Assembly: GCA_037693485.1 (NCBI GenBank)
Contig: CM075346.1
Location: forward strand, 100,050,501 to 100,114,500
Origin: Kitagawia praeruptora
Taxonomy: Eukaryota > Streptophyta > Magnoliopsida > Apiales > Apiaceae
DNA length: 64,000 nt
Direction of reading: 5' to 3'
The notes below the pieces were generated by a model. The model was not told the DNA's origin and ran no database searches. It saw only the letters and a list, made by a program, of their open reading frames with translations. Each line of letters opens with the position of its first letter. Within the stretch, counting starts at the first letter, position 1. The position numbers and the translations under genes are program-made. Shown in pieces: positions 55,687 to 64,000 of the stretch.

Positions 55687-58600
55687 TCAAGGACTAGGTC
55701 GCCAGTAGTTGGGACCTGCAATGCCAAAAAATCATCATGCTAATGTCAATAGCCTTTAGTTATAATAACACCGAACAATATTTTACAAGACAAGCAAATC
55801 TTTTCACATAAAACATATATAGATGAAAAGGCAACCAACCTCTACTCGCCACTGGGGAAGGACAACCCAAGGGTGGTCTACGAGCCATGACTTCTCTATG
55901 ATTCATAGTCCTGAGAGGGGAAGCCCAGCTACGATTTAGAAGGGGTGGCTCTCGCAGTGGCCCGCCGTAAGGACCATGTGCATATGGAAACCTTCTCCGA
56001 TCATGATAGTTTGGACCTAGGCAAAAATATAAAAAAACAAATTAGTACCAGAGAGAAAAAGGCAAAACCTTCATCTAAAAATAATAAAATTAACATCTGT
56101 TTGCTGTACCAGCCAAAGAAGGCTCTGAATGGCTCCAGTTATTGCCAACATCATGTGGGCCTGCTTCAAATCTGTCATGGTCACCATAAAAGTTCCCTCT
56201 ATCTCTATTCCGCAGAAAATGAAACCTGTTGGGATAGGACAGGGGAGGGATCTCCCTCGTTGGTGTTCGGTGTCCTGCCTTCCGGTGATCTGCTTTCACA
56301 TAAGAAAACTGATTTGAAGGAACAGGTTGAGGTGGCCTTAAATGAAATGATTTTTTCTGCGAGAGAGCTCCATTTACTTGTGGAGCACTGTTCACAGGCT
56401 GAACTGGCAGACGAGAGACAGGTACACTGCCAGAAGGGCAACTATTAACAGATTCAGATATATGTGGCCTTAAATGAAATGTTTTGCTGAGGGAGATAGC
56501 ACCATCTAATTGTGAATAACCATTCACTGGCCGAATTGGTGAATGAGGGACAGGCACACTGCCAAAAGAGCCAGTATTAGCCGTTTCAGATATTTGCATC
56601 AAAATTCGAAGATCTTCAGTTTTAGGAGCATGACAGGAACTTCCATCTAGACTTCTCGGATCAACTCTTAGTGCAACTGAACACGAGGTAGTAAATTGTT
56701 GTGTACCATCATTCGTCTGCAAATGCGCCAGAGCAAAGTAGAATAAGTAAACTTGCTAAAAATTCATCACATTACTACACACTCCAATGCAGAAATAAAT
56801 TCAAAAACAAGGGAAGTCGTAACACAGTAATATGCAAACCCACATAGAGCTTGGAGTCGATAACGTTGGTAACTGGAGTTGGCAGTGCAGACAAAAGAGG
56901 TCGGGAAGGTGGGGGCAGCAGGGGCAGATGTGGTGGAGGCGCTATCCGAGGAGATGAGGGTGCCACATTGTTGGGCGGTGGAGGAGGGAAATTCACAGGA
57001 GACTTCTGTTCAAAGCGGTGCTTTGAATCCTCTCCAATATGAACTCGAACATTGCCAGTGCTACCCATGTCAGATTCCCAAGGTGACGCATCTTCCATTT
57101 CAACCTCACCGTCAACAGGGTCCAACAAGTAATTCTGCTTCCCCTTTGCAGCTATTGGGATCTGTCCTTCAGGCTTTCCAGAATTATGTTCAGGAGTAAC
57201 AGCCTCAAAATTTTCCCCATCAGAATCACATCCTTCATCTTTCGGCATCCGAGAGCCAGGAAGCTGGAAACTCGAATTGCTGAAGCAATAAAATGAGACC
57301 CAATACACCACAAGCCAAATAATTTACTACAAAACCAAATTAAATTCCACCCCTTACAATATAGGTTCCAAATTTCTGATATTATTTCAGATTTTATTCA
57401 AGTAAGAAAAAAAGACAGGTGAAGAGATCATACCTTCTATACTCATCTACCATGCCCTCAACTTCTCTGTGAGGATCATCCTCAGCAAAAGCAGGATTAC
57501 ATGCAGAATCAAGATCATGAATATGGCGGTGGATGACCAATTCTGGAAAGACCCTTCTTTCCTGCCAAAGCTTCAGTACCTAGCAGCAATCATGAGTAAT
57601 AAACACACAAAACAAAACAAAAAGTACACAAAAATCAGAAAGCAACAAGAAACTTTAAACAAAGCTACAACGGAAACAAAACTAATGTTTATACCTTTAG
57701 GCATTGCCTACGGTTTTCCTGACCATTGCTTCCGGGAGGAGCAGCAGCTAACAGGAAACGTGGTAGCAGTGCTTGAATTGCAGATGAAAACAGGCCACTG
57801 ATATCACCTGGAAAACAACATATTTTAAGTTGGCATAAGTGTGATACTGTATGGACCACTAACATAGTTCTTGCTAGCAGACTACACATTGTAACTTGCC
57901 TTTCAAGCCTTGAGAGCACTGCAGGATAGAATCCACAAGGAAAAACAAGTCCACTCTTTTGGATAGACTAGGTTCCCTCTCCAAATAACAAGCAAGTACT
58001 TCCACCACCTATATCAGCAATACATTTACAATCATCATGGCAAAAAAATTAGTAGTGGAAACAAAAATAGAAACATAAAGGACTTGTTCCAAAATGATAA
58101 AGGAAGATATATCCTTGAATTGTTCGAATAATTTTTTTCTTTTGGGGCAAGGTCGATGACAAAAATTTAAATAGTCATGCACATATTTGCCTTCCCCTGA
58201 GGCTCAAACCCTCAACCTCTAATTATTAAATAAGAAAATTTAATCAAACCCTCACATAAATTCCATATAAGAAAGCATAACAAAATACATGTACAACTTT
58301 AAGACAAAAATTGTGATGCAACAAAAAATTTTGATCATGTGAACAAGTGCTTTCACCTGGCCACCTTTATAGTGCCAATAAAAAAGTACCAGCATTATTG
58401 AAGTACAGCTAAGTAGATAACCACACAGGTCATGGTAATACTGGAGCGAAACTGATGTGCAAGATCACCATAGTACCCGAATAGTAAATGAGCTCCTTCT
58501 GAAGAAAATTAATAACAACCTACACACTAGATAATCAGTCAGACACTCAGACCCAAACAATTCTACAGGACATTGCACCCTGGACGATATTTCACCACTC

Positions 58601-60329
58601 TCAAAATTTTAAGATCACTTCAAAATAGTTTTCGTTGTATTACTTTCCATGACACGTAACCAAAAAGAAAGTTTTTAAGAGCTCATTTTCTCTAAAACAT
58701 TTTGAGGTGTTTGTGTCACTATTACTTGGTGGCTTGGGATCTGGTAAAAATGCTAATATGCCAGCTACTAACTCATGTTAATATGCTTCGACCTCCATTC
58801 TCCCTGCATACCATTTATGCACCCTTCATTCGACTCACTACTATTTGAATTCACGAGTTCAGTCATGTAATCACTTTCTAGAAACAAAATGCAACCGTCG
58901 TTAAAGCATAAAGCAAATTTATGGCGACAGATTATGGAATTGATAGACACCACAGTTAATAACACATTAACAGATCAATTCAATGTAGACATTTTATGAT
59001 AGTCCAGTATTTATTTCAAACATTTGATAAGAGTTGACAAAGGCTATTACAGTAAGATCATTGAATATTCAGTAAGCTGATCTAAGTCCAGATTTAAGAA
59101 GTTTCTTCCTTCAAAGACTAAGGAGTACACTCTCAGATATTTAAGATCATTCAAAATTCGACAAGTCAATTTAAATCCAGATATATTGAAAAGGAAAAAA
59201 AAAAATTTGCTCCCAAATTCATCCCACGTTCATTTCCTAGCTGTTAGATATTATCAAAAAAATTCAATACAATTCCTCACATTTAGCATATCTTGGAGAT
59301 GAAATTTTAATGAGAATCCAGATAAGCAAACAAAGAGGCTTTGGCAACATTATGAACTGGAGGCTTCTTTTAATCATCACAAAGTAGTCTACATTACTTA
59401 ATTCATTTATCTAGTACACAAAGACTAGAGTATAAGCTGGTTCACCGCATTTGGGAGGATTAATTGCTGAACTCGTCCTGGAAAACTCTAATAGAAGTAT
59501 TTAAGAGTCCTACAACAATAACGCACCTAGATTCATAACATTAATGGAGCAGGAACTAGGAATGCAAAGTTTATGGGGAACTAGAAAGCCACCACATGAC
59601 TACATTGGACACAAATACTGACCTTTCAAAGGTCGTTATTCTACAGGGAAACATGCAGTACCAACAAGAAAAATCACAATACAACATGCAAATGGAAAGC
59701 AACATCAAGTCATCAACAAGATCAAACTGCATATTAAAGTGAATCCTCCAGGCTTAATGTTATTAGAAAGATGCTATGACGTACCTCAGAAGCAATACCA
59801 AGTTTTCCACATTCAAGGGCTATTCGTGTCACACAACCAATGCTATCCTTTGTCCTTGTCAACAATCTAAGAAAGACTTTAAAGGATGCCAGAGCATCAC
59901 TGGCTTGTACTTTACCATTTTCTTTTCCAGCATGTTTTGGATACTCATGTGGCGAGGGTGCATCAAGACTACAACAGCCGTTATTTGAATGAAGCACAAC
60001 ATTACCTGATGCGGCCATGTTGCAACCTGAAGAATTATCAAGCGGCACTAGTGCAGAGTCTGACCCACCATTTGAAGATGGGGATGAAAGTATACCTGAC
60101 ACATCTTTGCAGCTTGAATGATCTTCTGAATCAGAACTAGACTGAAGTAGATGTGGAACATCCTGTAATGAAGTAGGTCTGGCCTCTTTAGGTGAAGATG
60201 GGAAGACTTCAGAATCCTTTACAGTAGTTTTTTCTTTCAGGACAAACCTAAAAGAAGAGATTTACATTAGTAATGCTTGGTATAACAATAATAAACATTG
60301 AAAAAGAAGGAAATTACAAATATATATAC

Positions 60330-60362
<33 letters not shown>

Positions 60363-62522
60363 TAATAGACATGGAATCAGTAACTAACTCTATCAACTAA
60401 ATCCATTAAATAATATTTATGCAACACAACTTACATTCCTTCGTCCTTGTTATCTTTATCTGTATCAAGCTTTGAAAGATTCTCTGTGTCACAATTATTT
60501 TGTAAATTGCATGGCAACGGATCTGTATCAACATGTGTCGAACCATTGATAATCCCCTCACTGGCCAGAACAAGATCTAAGTTCTTTGTTGATGTCCCTC
60601 TCAGTTCGTCCTCTGCAAAAAGTTTTCCCACTTCAAGATTTAGGATTTGGTGGTTATTAACAGAAGGCAGCAGGATATCCTCTTGCTTGCCTTTGTGGCT
60701 AATCATTCCTCTGTCCAAGACAACTGCCGAAGGTATTGGCCTTTGAGACATCACTATAGATTCAAGTAGGTTCTTGCTTAGAGATGATACACCAGGATCC
60801 TTGCAGTCAGAGTAGTCAACAACCTCCACAGCAACTCCGGTGCCACAGGATGTAGGTTTTGGGCTGTAATTACCCCTAAGAGATGTATTACAATCTTCCA
60901 CTTCAGCATAAGATGCTGGATGCTTTTCTAATGAGATTAAATTATTAGAGCAACCCAAAATGTCATCCTGAGAAGCAATTCTCCCAGACAAGTCTACATT
61001 ACGCAGCATAGTTTCAGCCTCTGATTTGTTACTAGGAGACATGTTATAGCAATCACTCACTGCTGAAAAACAAGATGCATTCACAAATGTTCTCATGGAG
61101 GATGGGGCTTTAGAAGTCTCTTGAACATCTTCAGCAACATTAGCTGACATTGCTTCTAACGCCCGCATGATGCGCTTAGATGGAGGTAAAGCAGCTTCAA
61201 CATCTAATGGACAGCCAAAAGATTTTTTGACCTCACGATGTGGTGGCTTAATTAGAGGAAATCTGTTGGTTATTGATGAATTATCCAACTCCTCCACACC
61301 AACAGCTGGATTTTTATCTTGAGGACTATCTACCTCAGAGTTCAACGGGGCCTTCAACCGCACCATCTGACAATCTGAAACTTCGGAAGGTTTCTCCTTC
61401 GGATGGACAGAGGAATCTGGTTCCTCATCTTCAGATGATGGTCGACCCATTCGAACCCTGGCTCTTTTGAATAATGGCAAATGCTCATCTCCGTCTTCAT
61501 TGTTGTGCTTCACATCCCAATCCTTATTATTACTTGGTAGAGTCTGACCAGCTGTATGCTCTTCAATCTCTGATTCTGTCTGTTTCTCAAGTCTACCAAT
61601 AATAAGTTCATTAGTACCACTGTTAGCTCGTTTTTTGCTTGGTTTTCTTTTTTTCTTAACAATAAGAGCACCAGATCGAGAATCAGGGCTTTGGATAAGC
61701 TCAGTATCTTCTTTCGAGCATTCAACAACAGATTCTGTTTGCGCCAATTTATAACCGGACTCCACAGTGCTCCCCACATTAAAACTAAGAATGTCAGAGT
61801 TAACAGTGCCAGTTTCTGAATCATTTTTTTCATAACTACTGCTTGAAACAAAAGCAGGTGAATCCACGTCATTTAGTTCAAATACATCTGGTGATTTCTT
61901 AATTCGCTTGCTCCTACTTGAGGCATCCCGATGCCCATTCGGATCTACAATCCCCACAGTTTTTATAATGCTGCTATACGGCAGTTTAGAATTCCGCAGT
62001 TTGTGGGAATTAACCCGAGATGAATTTCTCGACAATCGAGTAGACATCACCCTTTTCTCTGTGATGATGTTCTGTTCTTGTGTGACTCTGTTATTTTTCA
62101 TTGTATGCATTGTTGGCAGAGACACTTCTTTTTCATTGACATTACAAGTAGGATCCTCAGATGGCGTCTCCTCGACATGGAAAGGGTCTTGTTTTGCTGC
62201 AGCTGAAGCCTCGCCAACTGTAATAACATCACCAAATTTAACTTTACTAGAATTTGTACTTTCACGAAACGTTCCACTTGTTGCTTTAGAAGCTTCACCC
62301 CTCACATAAGTATCAGCCAAAGATTCTGCAGAATTGCTACCATTTGTTATAGTGAATTCACCGATGTTCGTACTTTTGCCTTCATTTTTCAACTTATCAA
62401 TATATTCAACAATCTCACGTACTGCAAGATTAAAATCATGCGCTTTAACATGACGCTTCAGTTGAAAATGTTCCTTCTTTTCTTCAGTAAAAGCTTCAAC
62501 ATCAACTGGATTACAGAATGCA
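55687..62522 (-). CDS. HULK: HUA2-like (HULK) nuclear protein, 5' end outside window
   Basis: Nine minus-strand exons join in phase: 62522-60435, 60247-59785, 58008-57900, 57807-57695, 57579-57434, 57279-56844, 56716-56110, 56016-55840, 55715-55687. They code about 1,388 aa up to TGA. The first begins inside the end of the PWWP domain (AFCNPVDVEAFTEEKKEHF); the rest of PWWP must lie upstream of 64 kb. Then come a long Ser/Lys-rich part with basic patches (KKKRKPSKKRA), the family motif LPPSKRIMRALEAMSANVAED, a CID/RPR RNA polymerase II CTD-binding domain (SKRVDLFFLVDSILQCSQ), and a proline-rich tail ending GPNYWRPSP. HUA2 proteins act in pre-mRNA processing and flowering control in Arabidopsis. 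The intron after 57900 uses a GC donor. A 44-residue duplication lies in the 56110-56716 exon. Confidence 0.92.
56334..56597 (-). repeat. Two-copy 132-bp in-frame repeat in HUA2-like
   Basis: 56334-56465 and 56466-56597 are diverged tandem copies with an exact 132-bp period at GGCCTTAAATGAAATG. They encode two 44-residue units (SGSVPV...P.QPVN...NGA.S..KSFHLRP pattern). Confidence 0.85.
58009..59784 (-). other. Large intron of the HUA2-like gene
   Basis: 1,776 bp, non-coding, with a normal GTACGT donor and ATATAG acceptor. No mobile element or RNA gene was recognised inside. Confidence 0.75.
60333..60364. repeat. (TATG)n microsatellite in HUA2-like intron
   Basis: About eight TATG units follow a short TA run, between the exons ending at 60435 and starting at 60247. 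Confidence 0.95.
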
Positions 62523-64000
62523 CTATACGAAGAAATAGACAAAAAAAAAAAAAAAAATTAGAAGGGGGCAAAACAAGCCAGTTTTATGATTGTAATCGAG
62601 CACAGCACTTGCACTCACAAAAGTTATGTTCAGAAACAATATGAGAAGGCACTCTATCTACGATTGTCAATAAACACTCTTGCTTCAGTTTCCTCGGTTA
62701 TAAAATTAAAAATATAAGCAGATGCCCACTATCCCCAATATAAAATCATTACATTTTCTTAAGTCTTAACTAAGGACTTGCCCCCAAACCTTTAAAAGGC
62801 AACAAGCTCCTAACAAAATTAATGTCGATATTTACACGTATCAATTATGTTCAATTCACCCCACTGTTGTAAAACGTGCGAGTTTGTAGGAAAAGTATAA
62901 ATTACGCATGAGGAGAAACTACAATTAAAAAAGAAAAATCCAAAACAGAGTTATGTATTTATCATCTCAGAATGATAGTCTAAAAACAGGAATATGCTAC
63001 AATAGTGATTCAGTGACTTGCTATACGTCAAAGTTTAGCAGAGCATTGAAGCATAGAATCGATGCACACATTTTGTACAATACCCAACTGCTTTGGAGGT
63101 GATTGATAATTGCAATAGTGGTAGCAGGGAAAGACCTTTAAATTAAGATGTGCTTAAAGGGGGAGACCCAACTAATTGTTTGATTAGCTTACATTGAGAT
63201 CAAGGAACTGCAGCATACTATTAGTAATAAAATGGTTGTTTCTGAGAAGGGAAACCTTGTTACTTTTGATGACTATCACAATGAGAAAATAATTTATGAA
63301 TGTGCCCTAGATTCTTAAATAATTTGTGAGAAAGCAATGCTTCCCACCACCTGGATAAATTCATTTACTAGAATTCTTCGGGGGTTCAACATCAGCAGTG
63401 ATCCAGGAAATGCTTCAAAAGTTTTAGATATATTAACCATATTTCTCTGCACCTCGAGACACATTCACACATTTTGAGACAAGTGTCTCGTAATACTTTT
63501 ATGCATCTCCTATTCATATCATAGATATTACATAACTACGAATTGCCACCTCCATGTGTGAAATTTTGTGCTATCAATTCAACAAGTGTCTGGGAAGACT
63601 ACGAAAAGATAGGCATCAAGTTCGAACCCCGAGTCCACAACTTATAAGTACTTAAATTACAATTAGCACATGTGAATACTCAAAATAGGTTAAAGAATGT
63701 GCATGTGTTTCCCTAAGCCAACTCACGTGTAGTCCTTTTCTTGTATTAGAGAAAGAAAGAAGTTCAATTACTATATTTTCCGACCTGTAGCTCCGTAACT
63801 TGTGTATTTATTTATGATGGCTTGCACAGAAATTACATGGGCCTTAAACAAATCACTTGAACTTGATCACTAAGGAAAATAGGTAGATTGATTGGTTTGT
63901 GAGTAATCATTACATTAAAACCTTTTGCACACAAGAAATTTCCCTTAAAAGACAAGTAACCCGCTTACTTGTTAAGCTGCTTCAAGAATAACAAAAAATG
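62523..64000 (-). other. First visible intron of the HUA2-like gene
   Basis: The acceptor side (long T tract, TATAG) is at 62523-62550. No PWWP exon was found to the end of the window, so this intron is longer than 1.4 kb. No other gene was recognised. Confidence 0.7.

Overview
This is a nuclear window from a flowering plant, almost certainly a eudicot. The genes have many short exons with GT-AG introns, the intergenic DNA is very AT-rich, TA-flanked Stowaway-type MITEs with CTCCCTCCGTCCC-like ends are abundant, and Ty3 retrotransposons of the Tat and Athila lineages are present. Genus and species cannot be read from the sequence.

Three host genes can be modelled. A plus-strand gene for a CUE-domain, coiled-coil protein of 636 aa lies at 2.4-7.2 kb. 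A minus-strand thiol glutathione peroxidase of the GPX4/5 type (171 aa, six exons) lies at 13.7-19.3 kb. A minus-strand HUA2-like/HULK gene lies at 55.7-62.5 kb and is open at its 5' end, because the PWWP exon lies beyond 64 kb. Between the first two are two decayed F-box-associated pseudogenes and several MITEs. Two of these MITE insertions in the window (one here, one near 54 kb) sit next to a duplicated empty copy of their own target site.

The region 19.8-47.1 kb is a nest of mobile elements inside one old, 5'-truncated LINE of about 3.1 kb, which can be followed in three pieces. A Tat-type LTR retrotransposon (22077-31432, TSD ATAAC) interrupts its reverse transcriptase. A CACTA transposon of 14.8 kb (32194-47034, TSD CTG) interrupts it again further 5'. 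The CACTA element has no recognisable transposase. It carries pieces of host genes (an IAA-amino acid hydrolase and an FtsH-like HEAGH protein), and its captured intron is itself interrupted by a 9.2 kb Athila-type element (33716-42871, TSD GATGA). The Tat element has an odd right end: 469 bp of the LINE plus an LTR are repeated there. This is best explained by a tandem duplication followed by solo-LTR formation.

The region 47.2-54.9 kb is a second mobile cluster. Inverted-repeat MITEs and a Mutator-like element with long TIRs all lie in what looks like one ancestral (TA)n microsatellite. The Mutator-like element holds a non-coding copia-like LTR element and a very short TRIM- or SINE-like element. 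None of the mobile elements has a complete coding set. The host genes appear independent of one another, and no operon-like or pathway cluster is evident.
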